Source: Corynebacterium sp. Marseille-P3884 (GTDB lineage Bacteria > Actinomycetota > Actinomycetes > Mycobacteriales > Mycobacteriaceae). Taken from it: a stretch of DNA of 64,000 nucleotides. Numbering within the stretch: the first letter of the stretch is position 1; the number at the start of each line of letters is the position of its first letter. A program made the position numbers and the translations under genes. Where the stretch lies: assembly GCF_017942225.1 (NCBI RefSeq), contig NZ_JAGKSD010000002.1:124001-188000 (forward strand), in the 5' to 3' direction. This document shows positions 28,651-36,513 of the stretch, one piece after another. Below the pieces are notes generated by a model. That model worked only from the letters and a program-made list of their open reading frames with translations. It did not search any database and had not been told where the DNA came from.

Positions 28651-31422
28651 CTAATTTGCGTCAATCGCGTCGAGTTCCGCTTCAGGCCACACCACATTCT
28701 TCGCCAGCGGAATCTGGTGGGACGCACTCTCCAGGATGTGCATGAAGTACCCGGCTGTGTTCGGAATGGCGATGATATCGCCCGGCGCGACGCTTTCTGG
28801 AAAACGGATTTTCCGCCGGAGAATCATTTCGTCCTCGATACAATAAGCACCGACAAGAAAGGCCTCCACTGGCTCGCGTCCATCGTCTTTTCCCTTGTTC
28901 CGCTTCACAAGCACTGGATCAATGAGGAAATCATCGGAGGTGGTCCGGCATTGAGTCCGGTTCATCTCCACTCCCACGAGCGGCAGGCCGTCAGAGCGGG
29001 TCTTGGTGAAAGCCACGCGGGTGAGAATGACACCGCATCCGTCGAGAAGCGAACGCCCCGGTTCCAAATGAAGCCGCAGCCCACGCTCACGCAGGCCCTG
29101 CGCAATCCCGCCGGAGAGCACCTCGTCCAGCCACTCACCTCGCGTCGGGTTCTGCCAGTACGGATAGGTGTTTCGTAACGGATCAGACTTCCATGTGAAC
29201 GGCGTCGCGTAGCCATCGCGCTGCTGCTCAATCGCGTGCTGGTAGTCGTGCCACTGCTCCTCATGAGCGAGATAGCTCATTGGCACGCCGCCGCCAATGT
29301 CGATGAATTCCGGCACGTGACCGGACTCCCGTAAACGGTCGCACAGTGTCATGCATTCCTGCAGCGCTGCCTGCCTGTCTGCCGCCGCGTATCCGTGCAG
29401 GTGCGCATGCACACCGACGACATCCACATGGACTGATTTGTGTTTGAGATGCGATGACCACGCTTTAAGCCTTTCGCCGAAACGAGTCGGCGGCATTGAG
29501 TCCGGATCAGGCGCGAGCCGGGGTGCGACCCGTGCAACAGAACCCGCCACGCAAGCTAGCTGCTCAATGCGGTCGTACTCATCGCGGTTATCAACGGAAA
29601 TGACGACTCCGTTGTCGACGGCTAATTGCAGCAACCGGGCGGGTTTGATGGCGGCGGACAAGATGATGCGGTCACCGGGCATACCGCGTTCGAGAACTTG
29701 CCGTAGCTCGTTCTCGCTGGCTACATCAACGCCGTTTCCCGTGTCGCGGACGGTGTCAGCGAAAAGAAGCGCCTTATTGGCCTTCCGCGCATAGAACACC
29801 TTCGTCTCCACCCCCGCGGCTGCGCCGGCTCCAACGAGCTCATCGATATTCGACCTCATCGACCCCGCATTCAGCACGTTGACGGGACTGCCGAAGCGGT
29901 CCAGCAGACTCGCGCACGCGTCTTCGTCGCTAAGCAGCTTCTCCGACCACTCGAATGTGGTCGCCTCCAACGGGGGCATGCCGTGCACTCGACCGGCATT
30001 CTCCAGCGCTGCCGCACTGACACGGTCGGCCCACTTCTCCACCACGTCGTGCTCACTGCGCCGCAGCGTGTCGTGCCCGAGAATCAACCCCTCGTTCATT
30101 CGTCCCGCCGCAGCAATGTGCCACTGGCCGTCAAGCGTTCCGTCGCGGCCGACGTGGAGCGCATTCGTGCCGGCGTAGCGGTGCCCGATGCCCTGCTCGA
30201 CGAGATTGCCGACCAACGTTCCCTCCACGACCCCGGGCGGGGCAAGCACTGCATCGATGACGACTGTGGCACCGACACCAGCAGCCACGGTCCGAAGATC
30301 CTCGCCGCCGCGCGACATCGCGTCGCACCGGATCCTGCCGCTGTCAATGAGCGAGAGCACCTCCTGCGCCGAGCTCACCGGCGGGCCGAAAGCCACCCGC
30401 TCCATGGTCCGGGTGAATGCGTGGAAATCGGCTCCGCCGAGAGACTCGCGGCCGCCGAATGAAGCGCGCTCAATCAAGCTGTCGTATGTGTCCCTGAACG
30501 CGAGCGCGACAGCCAGGGCCGCCGTCCACGGTCGTTCGCCTTTCGCTGCGGCCAACGACTCCCGCAGTTCTGCGACGGGATCTCCCGTGAAGTCGGTGCC
30601 GTCCAGCACCGCGTGAATATCCGCCGTAGTCGCGTCACCGCCGGTGATCCGTGCGATCTGCGCCGAGCACGCTGCGAGGATCTGCTTCAGTTCGGTGAGA
30701 TCAACACAGCGCAGAATCGCCTCAGCTGTCCTCTCTAAATGCGGGCGCGCCTGACGCTCCTTCTGCGAATCGAGATACGCCTTCACTTCCATGAACCTGC
30801 CCGAGCGCGTCACCGGGTAGAACGTTCCCGCTTTGGCGTAGCGGACAATATCAATGAAGGTCAGTGCTGCACCGCGCACGAGCGCGACATCTTCCTCCCC
30901 AACCTGATCGAGATTGGCGGCCGGGTAGGCCGGCGCGATGACGCGAAGGTCCCCCATCTCCTCGTGTGTAAACGAGCCGGGCCAATCGTGCGCATGGCCG
31001 GTCGCGATGAGCACCTCGTCATAGAAATGCCCTTGCACCTCGACGCTGTCCCCGTCCGGGCGTACCGAGTCGACTCGCTCAAAACTAAAGCTCACGGTGC
31101 TGCGCCGTGGCGCGCGCTCGGCCAATGCATTCCAAGAGTCTTCGAGCAGCGTGCCGACGATGCACCTTGGCGGAAAATCCCCCGCATAGTCGTCGTGAGG
31201 ATCGACCGGCCCATGCTGCGTCTCAACGATGCCTTTCGGCGCGTTGAGGATCCACTGCGCGGGAAGATCCTGAGCAAATGCACCAGGAGCAGAAGCATGG
31301 GACAACGGCACGTCGCTGAATACAGTCAGATCGATTGCACAGCCGCGTTGCCGTGCACGCTCCATCAGTGACTCCGCCGCCCACAGGCCCCGGGGGCCTG
31401 CGCCGATGATCGCTACCTTCAC
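28651..31422 (-). CDS. Fusion protein: FAD/NAD(P)-binding domain + group IV PLP decarboxylase (Y4yA-like)
   Basis: 923 residues in two enzymatic halves. Residues 1 to about 465 form an FAD/NAD(P)-binding domain of the NAD_binding_9 type, with KVAIIGAGPRGLWAAESL at the start, an ILNAPKGIVETQHGP segment and VLIATGHAHDW. Residues about 475-923 form an alanine-racemase-fold decarboxylase: VFYARKANKALLF with the PLP lysine near 547, VGVHAHLHGY, FIDIGGGVPMSY, LEPGRSLLDGCG near 788 and VGAYCIEDEM near 859 (CxxxD substrate motif). This half resembles the Y4yA/SbnH/DapA-decarboxylase group. The GTG start overlaps the stop of the cysteine-synthase-like gene, so the two are coupled. By analogy with SbnA-SbnH, the pair may make and decarboxylate a non-protein amino acid; this is inference. 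No NIS synthetase or exporter is adjacent. Confidence 0.82.
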   Translation of the reverse strand: MKVAIIGAGPRGLWAAESLMERARQRGCAIDLTVFSDVPLSHASAPGAFAQDLPAQWILNAPKGIVETQHGPVDPHDDYAGDFPPRCIVGTLLEDSWNALAERAPRRSTVSFSFERVDSVRPDGDSVEVQGHFYDEVLIATGHAHDWPGSFTHEEMGDLRVIAPAYPAANLDQVGEEDVALVRGAALTFIDIVRYAKAGTFYPVTRSGRFMEVKAYLDSQKERQARPHLERTAEAILRCVDLTELKQILAACSAQIARITGGDATTADIHAVLDGTDFTGDPVAELRESLAAAKGERPWTAALAVALAFRDTYDSLIERASFGGRESLGGADFHAFTRTMERVAFGPPVSSAQEVLSLIDSGRIRCDAMSRGGEDLRTVAAGVGATVVIDAVLAPPGVVEGTLVGNLVEQGIGHRYAGTNALHVGRDGTLDGQWHIAAAGRMNEGLILGHDTLRRSEHDVVEKWADRVSAAALENAGRVHGMPPLEATTFEWSEKLLSDEDACASLLDRFGSPVNVLNAGSMRSNIDELVGAGAAAGVETKVFYARKANKALLFADTVRDTGNGVDVASENELRQVLERGMPGDRIILSAAIKPARLLQLAVDNGVVISVDNRDEYDRIEQLACVAGSVARVAPRLAPDPDSMPPTRFGERLKAWSSHLKHKSVHVDVVGVHAHLHGYAAADRQAALQECMTLCDRLRESGHVPEFIDIGGGVPMSYLAHEEQWHDYQHAIEQQRDGYATPFTWKSDPLRNTYPYWQNPTRGEWLDEVLSGGIAQGLRERGLRLHLEPGRSLLDGCGVILTRVAFTKTRSDGLPLVGVEMNRTQCRTTSDDFLIDPVLVKRNKGKDDGREPVEAFLVGAYCIEDEMILRRKIRFPESVAPGDIIAIPNTAGYFMHILESASHQIPLAKNVVWPEAELDAIDAN

Positions 31423-32396
31423 TGCAGCGCCTCGCTTCCTAGGTTTTCTGCCACCCACTCGTCGTTGTACACCGTATCGAGGTAAGCGCGGCCATCGTCG
31501 TGAAAGATTGCCACGACATCGCCTGATGCGCCCTCCCCCACAAGTTTTTCGACTGCGTGGGCGACAGCTCCCCCGGATGCTCCTGGAACGAATCCAGACG
31601 AGCCTGCTAGTTTCCGGGCTGCCCGCACGGCTTCTGAAGCTCGCACGCGGATCACACGGTCGGGATGGACGTCACGAGAAAGATCTGGTGTCACCCCGGC
31701 CCCGTATCCGGGAAGCAATCGAGGCCCGCGTTCACCGCCGAAAAGAACCGATCCTTCAGCGTCGACCGCCACCACTGATGTGTCATACCCGTGACTGCGG
31801 ATATGCCGCATACAACCGCCGATCGTTCCCGTTGTGCTCACCGCTGCGACGAGCACATCGGGAGCCCGCCCGAGCTTATCGACGATTTCCGCCATCGTCC
31901 CTCCATCGTGAGCATCGAATGCGGCCGTGTTGGAGTATTGGTCCAGATTCAGCGCCCCGAGCTCGTCTTTGAGTTCAGCGACACGTTTCCGTCGGGCCAC
32001 GAGCCAGTCCCCCGTCTCAGGGTCAGGCTCGTCGACTGGGTGAAGGATGCCCCCGAGCGCGGTGATCATCGCCAGCGTGGAAGCATTCGTGCGCTGGTCG
32101 ACCACACAGTGGAATTCCCACCCGCCGACGGCAGCCTCACGTGCGAGCGCGACTCCCAGGTTTCCGGAGCTCGACTCCACGACTCTCATCCCGGGCTTGA
32201 GAAGACCTTTCTGCTCGGCCGCACGCACGAGAGCATGAGCAGTACGGTCTTTCGCGCTACCGCCTGGATTGAACGACTCCAGTTTCCCCCATACGCGTGC
32301 CCGTGCGTCGCCACTGTGAGTCTCCCCGAAGCTTCCCAGCCGAACTAGCGGGGTCGTGCCGATCGCATCGAGAATGCCGCACCCTGTCGTAGTCAT
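31419..32396 (-). CDS. Cysteine-synthase-like PLP enzyme (SbnA/Y4xP-like)
   Basis: 325 residues, fold type II PLP enzyme. GKLESFNPGGSAKDRTAHALV contains the PLP lysine at about 49, followed by VVESSSGNLGVALAREAA (Asn loop) and STTGTIGGCMRHIRSHG (phosphate loop). It differs from CysK in the ESSSGN loop and in YDTSVVAVDAEGSVLFGGERGPRLLPGYGAG. Those traits are shared with the SbnA type, which joins O-phosphoserine and glutamate in staphyloferrin B synthesis. The substrate here is unproven; plain cysteine synthase or a cystathionine beta-synthase-like role cannot be excluded. The ATG at 32396 has TAAGAT 7 nt upstream (leaderless). Operon head, followed by the FAD/decarboxylase fusion. Confidence 0.85.
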   Translation of the reverse strand: MTTTGCGILDAIGTTPLVRLGSFGETHSGDARARVWGKLESFNPGGSAKDRTAHALVRAAEQKGLLKPGMRVVESSSGNLGVALAREAAVGGWEFHCVVDQRTNASTLAMITALGGILHPVDEPDPETGDWLVARRKRVAELKDELGALNLDQYSNTAAFDAHDGGTMAEIVDKLGRAPDVLVAAVSTTGTIGGCMRHIRSHGYDTSVVAVDAEGSVLFGGERGPRLLPGYGAGVTPDLSRDVHPDRVIRVRASEAVRAARKLAGSSGFVPGASGGAVAHAVEKLVGEGASGDVVAIFHDDGRAYLDTVYNDEWVAENLGSEALQ

Positions 32397-32403
32397 AAAG
32401 CAG

Positions 32404-32431
32404 ATCTTATGCGAATCGCGGGGACTAGGCT
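32404..32431. promoter_or_regulatory. Face-to-face divergent promoters
   Basis: The minus-strand -10 TAAGAT (32404-32409) serves the PLP operon and the plus-strand -10 TAGGCT (32426-32431) serves the leader ORF and fused CMD gene. Only 16 bp separate them, so each -35 region overlaps the other promoter and simultaneous use is unlikely. Confidence 0.5.
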
Positions 32432-32438
32432 TGCCGGC

Positions 32439-32501
32439 ATGACAGAAGCAACACCCAGAAGCGGGTCCATCACCAGAACACCATTCGTTGGGTATACATA
32501 A
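32439..32501 (+). CDS. 20-codon leader ORF upstream of the fused CMD gene
   Basis: ATG at 32439 follows TAGGCT by 7 nt, so the mRNA would start at or near this codon. It encodes 20 residues (MTEATPRSG...FVGYT) rich in Thr/Ser/Arg and ends TAA at 32499, 14 nt before the next start. The RBS of the next gene (AGGAG, 32501-32505) overlaps the stop, so translation of the leader could control it. It is not obviously an attenuator peptide and could be a relic N-terminus. Confidence 0.4.
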   Translation: MTEATPRSGSITRTPFVGYT

Positions 32502-32515
32502 GGAGAACCTGGATC

Positions 32516-33439
32516 ATGAGCCGAGATGTCATGCGCAAGCTGTTGCCTGATGCACTGATTCAAGAGTTCTGCTCCATCGGAGCCGACCTGGACTGGGCGC
32601 AGGGTTCAGACGCCACCCAACGCCACTTGGCGTCTCTGGGATGGATCATCGTCGATGACCTGTCGATGAAGTACGGGGACATGCCAGCTTCAGTCGTGGG
32701 CGGTGAAGCATGGACCTTGACGATCAACGCAATGCACACACGCTGGGCTTTGGATGTCGACACATCCCAAGGTGCAGGAGCAGCACGTATCCGACACGTC
32801 ATCAGCCTCGTTCAGGACACCTTGGGGACAGCGCCGGACCCCATCAAGCTCGACACGGGAAAGTTTGCGGCACGCTGGCTCCTGCCGTCCGGAACATCGG
32901 TACTCGTGGAGGAATCACACCTTCGGTACCTCTCCGTCGACAGCACCGAGGCAGAACGCTTCCGGTTGGAGAGGCCCCACAAGTACGCGCAGTATCTCGA
33001 CATGGAGGAACGAGAAGCAAGCCGCCACGACCTCGGACGACCACATGCTTCGGCCGATGGCCGCTACGACGCCGGCATCCAGATCCGGCGCGAGGTCATG
33101 GGCGATGACTTCGTCGACGCGGCACTAAACCGTTCCGCCGGGACCGACGGCGAGGAGCTCCAAGAGCACATCACAGCGACAGTGTGGGGCTCGGTGTGGA
33201 CCCGCGACGGGCTGAGTCGCCGGGACCGCAGCTTGCTCAATATCGGCATGCTGGTCGCTTTGCGGGCCACGGAGGAATTGCGCGGGCACATCCGCGGCGC
33301 ACTGGCCAACGGGCTCACCCGCGAAGAGATCACGGAGGCGATCATCCACTCCTCCGGCTACTGCGGCGCCCCCGCTGCCCTTTCTGCGATGAAGGTAGCG
33401 CAGCAGGTGCTCGAAGACGAGCTCGGGCCTAAGGCTTGA
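32516..33439 (+). CDS. Fused protein: unknown N-domain + carboxymuconolactone-decarboxylase fold
   Basis: 307 residues. The C-terminal ~125 residues match the PcaC/CMD family: YDAGIQIRREVMGDDFVDAALNR, ITATVWGSVWTRDGLSRRDRSLLNIGMLVAL, LRGHIRGALANGLTREEITEAIIH and YCGAPAALSAMKVAQ. It lacks the CxxC pair of AhpD, so peroxidase function is unlikely. The N-terminal ~170 residues (LASLGWIIVDDLSMKYG, EAWTLTINAMHTRWALDVDTS, HLRYLSVDSTEAERFRLE) belong to no family I can name; they faintly recall actinobacterial DUF6301-type proteins. An internal ATG at 33001 could produce the CMD domain alone. AGGAG lies 10 nt before the start. Divergent from the PLP operon, so a shared pathway is possible but unproven. 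Confidence 0.75.
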   Translation: MSRDVMRKLLPDALIQEFCSIGADLDWAQGSDATQRHLASLGWIIVDDLSMKYGDMPASVVGGEAWTLTINAMHTRWALDVDTSQGAGAARIRHVISLVQDTLGTAPDPIKLDTGKFAARWLLPSGTSVLVEESHLRYLSVDSTEAERFRLERPHKYAQYLDMEEREASRHDLGRPHASADGRYDAGIQIRREVMGDDFVDAALNRSAGTDGEELQEHITATVWGSVWTRDGLSRRDRSLLNIGMLVALRATEELRGHIRGALANGLTREEITEAIIHSSGYCGAPAALSAMKVAQQVLEDELGPKA

Positions 33440-33598
33440 TGCTCATCCCGTCTTGAGCAACCAGATCGTTGGCGGAGATGAAATAGGTCTCCATCGTCCC
33501 GTCCACGACCGCCATCTTGTCCGACAACTCGTCAGGCAATCCGGCACCGGCTACAGCGAGCGAAAAGTCCGGCACCACTGAGCCGTGAAGACTGCGTG
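33429..33598 (-). other. Intergenic stretch with a short unassigned reading frame
   Basis: Between the CMD gene and tRNA-Glu, the minus strand reads in frame from a GTG near 33598 to TAG at 33429 (about 55 codons), ending MAVVDGTMETYFISANDLVA and a few more residues. The frame runs through the tRNA terminator hairpin and overlaps the 3' end of the CMD gene by 11 bp. The composition looks protein-like, but I recognise no family. It is probably a relic tail rather than a gene. Confidence 0.25.
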
Positions 33599-33607
33599 GT
33601 GCCGGAC
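33561..33607 (-). terminator. Terminator of tRNA-Glu (copy 1)
   Basis: GTCCGGCACCAC / GTGGTGCCGGAC, a 12-bp perfect stem with a 17-nt loop. On the minus strand it is followed by TTTT, 19 nt after the tRNA 3' end. Confidence 0.88.
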
Positions 33608-33625
33608 TGTTTCAGTATTTCTTTG

Positions 33626-33698
33626 TACCCCGTACGGGATTTGAACCCGTGTTACCGCCGTGAGAGGGCGACGTCCTAGGCCGCTAGACGAACGGGGC
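33626..33698 (-). tRNA. tRNA-Glu (anticodon CTC), copy 1
   Basis: 73 nt on the minus strand: acceptor GCCCCGT/ACGGGGT with a G-U first pair, D-arm CTAGCGGCCTAGG, anticodon loop containing CTC (reads GAG) and T-arm ACGGGTTCAAATCCCGT. Discriminator A, no CCA encoded. It is identical base for base to the copy at 38297-38369. Confidence 0.95.
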
Positions 33699-33725
33699 GC
33701 GTTCGCTGTTGATTGCGACTTGATA

Positions 33726-33754
33726 AATGTAAAGGACAGCCAGCAAAGAACCAA
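33726..33754 (-). promoter_or_regulatory. Promoter of tRNA-Glu copy 1
   Basis: On the minus strand, TTGGTT (33754-33749) and TACATT (33731-33726) are separated by exactly 17 bp, and the tRNA begins 27 nt downstream of the -10. Confidence 0.65.
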
Positions 33755-33772
33755 ATCGGCTGGTCAGAACAT

Positions 33773-34828
33773 CTATTTCGGGTACACCAACGGAGTGGTG
33801 ATGCGCAGGCCAACGGGATCGCCGACCTCAGGCTTCGGATCAGCCGCCATGCGGGCGCGAAATTCCACGCCACCGGCCTCGAGATTCACCGAATAGCTGC
33901 TCACCTCAAACAGCACAGATGTCACGGTCGCCTCCACATCGCCTTCAGCGGCGGACACGACGTCGACTGCATCGGGAAGAACGGCGACGGTGACCGCCGC
34001 GCCGTCGTCACGCATTGCTGCGTCGCTCATGGCGCTCACCTCGCCACGCTTCCACGTCAGAGCTGGCTTATCGACGACCACCTCTCCCCCGCGCACCGTG
34101 CCGTCGAGAAGCGTGGCGTCGGAGATGAACGATGCCACCCATGCGCCTGCGGGCTGGGTGACCACGGCGTGTGGGGTGTCGAATTGCTCGAGTGTTCCGT
34201 CGCGCAGCACAGCGATGCGGTCAGCGATCGCGATGGCTTCTTTCCGGTCGTGTGTGACATGCACCGTGGTCAGCTCATTGTTACGGGTCAGCGAGACGAT
34301 CTCGCGACGCAGCGCATCGCGCAGGGGTTCGTCGAGGGCGGACAGGGCTTCGTCGAGAAGCAAAACGCGCGGTTCCGCAACAATCGCGCGGGCGAGCGCC
34401 ACGCGTTGCCGCTGGCCGCCCGACAACGTCGACGGTTTGCGCTTTCCGTACCCCGCGAGGCCGACGGTCTCGAGTGTGCGCTCCACGCGGCTGGCGATCT
34501 CGCTGCGCTTCACGCCCGCGCGGCGCAGCGGATATGCGACGTTGTCCGCGACGCTCATGTGCGGCCAGACGGCGTGCTGCTGAAAGACCATGCCCATGTG
34601 GCGCTTCTCCGGCGGTGTTGCCGAGACGTCCTCCCCGCCGAGCGCGATGGTGCCCTCGGACGGGTCAATGAAGCCCGCGATGGTGCGCAGAAGCGTCGTC
34701 TTTCCCGAGCCGGACGGCCCGACGAGCGCGACGAATTCCCCGCTGGGAATGTGCAGCGTGATGTCGTTAAGGCCGCGTGTGCCGTCCGGGAATGTGACTC
34801 CGAGGTTGTCGATACCGATGTCGCTCAT
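33773..34828 (-). CDS. Iron-type ABC transporter, ATP-binding protein (FbpC-like)
   Basis: About 351 residues. The nucleotide-binding domain carries Walker A VGPSGSGKTTLLRT, Q-loop FQQHAVWPHM, signature LSGGQRQRVALARAI and Walker B VLLLDEALSALDEPLR (Ala where DEPLSALD is usual), then HVTHDRKEAI. Residues about 235-351 form a C-terminal regulatory TOBE-like domain, as in FbpC/PotA transporters. It energises import through the permease just upstream. ATG 34828 is used since AAGGAG is 5 nt away; the ATG one codon earlier is too close. It overlaps the permease stop. Confidence 0.9.
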   Translation of the reverse strand: MSDIGIDNLGVTFPDGTRGLNDITLHIPSGEFVALVGPSGSGKTTLLRTIAGFIDPSEGTIALGGEDVSATPPEKRHMGMVFQQHAVWPHMSVADNVAYPLRRAGVKRSEIASRVERTLETVGLAGYGKRKPSTLSGGQRQRVALARAIVAEPRVLLLDEALSALDEPLRDALRREIVSLTRNNELTTVHVTHDRKEAIAIADRIAVLRDGTLEQFDTPHAVVTQPAGAWVASFISDATLLDGTVRGGEVVVDKPALTWKRGEVSAMSDAAMRDDGAAVTVAVLPDAVDVVSAAEGDVEATVTSVLFEVSSYSVNLEAGGVEFRARMAADPKPEVGDPVGLRITTPLVYPK

Positions 34829-36441
34829 CATGACTCCTTAGCGGGATTGCGCACGGTCAGCGCGAGCGCGGCGATGCCGATCGCCACGAACATGAGCGCG
34901 AGTGCGGACGCTTGGTTGTAATTGCCGGACTGCTGCAGATTGAACAGCTGCACACCGATCGTGGTCGTGCCGGGGGCGACGAGCAGGATCGAAATGGTCA
35001 GCTCGCGCACGGCTGTCACTGCGACGAGCACAGCGCCCGAGGCGACCGCGGGCAACGCCATCCGGCCGGAGGTGTCCCACATCGCCCGCAGCCGACCCGC
35101 ACCAGAGACCTGCGCAGCCTCCTCCACAGCCGCCGGAACCTTCCGCAAAGGCGCGCGCACGGCTTGGAGCACCATGGAGGTGAACGCGCAGACATAGGCG
35201 AACAGAATCACCCAGCGGGTGTTGTACATGTCCGTGTAGCGCGACACGATCACCCAACCGACACCGATGATCAATCCGGGCAGCGCCGACGGCAGCAGGG
35301 TGACCAAGCTCAGCGCCGTATTCGACCGCGCCTGGGTGCGGGTGACCAACAGCCCGATCGCCCAGCCGAAAAGCCCGCACAGCAGCGCCGTCCCGGCGGC
35401 CAGGGTCACCGAGTTGATGAAGCCCTCCTGCACGCGCGGATTCGCCAGCGTGCGCGAGAAATTATCCAGGGAGATCGTCTCCCACGTCAGCGGCACGCCC
35501 GGGGCAGGCAGGAATGCGCGACGCGCCAAGCCCAGCACGGGCCCCAGGGTGATCGCCAACGCGATGATCCACGTCACCACGGTCACTGGCCATTTCGCAT
35601 TGCCGAGCGAGAGCTTCATCGTCCCGCCTCCGCTCACCGTCGACGACGCTCGCCTAGACACCAGGTAGTCGGCAACGACGGCGCCGATGCCCAGCAGCAT
35701 GAGCACAGCGCCCACCGTGGAGACGACCTGCAGCGGATTGCTCACCGTCCCGGATTCCATGAAACGGTAGACCATCGTGGCGAGTGTCTCGAAGCGCACG
35801 GGCGAACCGAGAATCGAGGGAATGCCGAAATCCGCCAGGTTCGCCACCGCCGTCAGCGTGAACGAGCTCAGCAAGGCCGGGCCCAGCAGAGGAATCGTCA
35901 CCGTGCGCAGCACCGTCCACGTCCCAGCGCCGCCGACGCGCGCGGCGAGCTCCAAGTCGGACGGAATCGACCGCAGCGCTGCCGCCACAATCACGTACAC
36001 AAGCGGGTACGAGTGCAGCATCATCAGGAAAATGATGCCGTCGGCGCCGTACATGTCCCACAGCGGGCGCCCGAACACCGCGTTGAGCCCTTGGTTACGC
36101 CCGAAGAGCTGCAGCCACGAGATCGCGCCGACGAACGGCGGCACGAGCAGCGGCGAAAGCAGAAACAACCTCAGCGTGCCCGCGCCCGCAATATCGGTTC
36201 GTTCCAGCAGGATCGCGACAACGGTTCCAACGAGCACGGCGCTTATCGACGACGCCAGTGTCGTGTACACCGAATTCCACGTCGCCGTGGCTAGGCCCTG
36301 CTCCACCAAGACCGGAAACTGGTTGCCACCGAGCGCGAGAGAGATGACCATCGCCAGCGGCGCGATGAAGATCGCTGCCGCCAGCAGCCAGATGCCCAGC
36401 CGCGCGAAAGCGACGCCGCCGGAAGAAAAACGTGTGCCCAC
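34828..36441 (-). CDS. Iron-type ABC transporter, fused permease (FbpB-like)
   Basis: About 537 residues and 12 membrane segments, formed by two BPD_transp_1 modules in one chain as in FbpB/AfuB. Each half has an EAA-type coupling loop: ALRSIPSDLELAARVGGAGTWTVLRTVTIPLLGPAL in the first and RAPLRKVPAAVEEAAQVSGAGRLRAMWDTSGRMALPAV in the second. The GTG at 36441 is preferred over GTG 36483, since the latter lies inside the intergenic hairpin. Substrate is probably ferric iron, by family; 2-aminoethylphosphonate-type importers share this layout, so it is not certain. Confidence 0.88.
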   Translation of the reverse strand: MGTRFSSGGVAFARLGIWLLAAAIFIAPLAMVISLALGGNQFPVLVEQGLATATWNSVYTTLASSISAVLVGTVVAILLERTDIAGAGTLRLFLLSPLLVPPFVGAISWLQLFGRNQGLNAVFGRPLWDMYGADGIIFLMMLHSYPLVYVIVAAALRSIPSDLELAARVGGAGTWTVLRTVTIPLLGPALLSSFTLTAVANLADFGIPSILGSPVRFETLATMVYRFMESGTVSNPLQVVSTVGAVLMLLGIGAVVADYLVSRRASSTVSGGGTMKLSLGNAKWPVTVVTWIIALAITLGPVLGLARRAFLPAPGVPLTWETISLDNFSRTLANPRVQEGFINSVTLAAGTALLCGLFGWAIGLLVTRTQARSNTALSLVTLLPSALPGLIIGVGWVIVSRYTDMYNTRWVILFAYVCAFTSMVLQAVRAPLRKVPAAVEEAAQVSGAGRLRAMWDTSGRMALPAVASGAVLVAVTAVRELTISILLVAPGTTTIGVQLFNLQQSGNYNQASALALMFVAIGIAALALTVRNPAKES

Positions 36442-36481
36442 TATGTTTCGACTCGTCCGTTTGAGTGACCGTGACAGATGC

Positions 36482-36509
36482 ACGGGAAGGCCTGGGATGG
36501 CCTTCCCGT
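36482..36509 (-). promoter_or_regulatory. Intercistronic hairpin between the binding-protein and permease genes
   Basis: ACGGGAAGGCC / GGCCTTCCCGT, an 11-bp perfect stem with a 6-nt loop, 4 nt after the binding-protein stop and with no U tract. Such stems commonly stabilise upstream mRNA so that the binding protein is made in excess of the permease. Confidence 0.7.
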
Positions 36510-36513
36510 TGAC

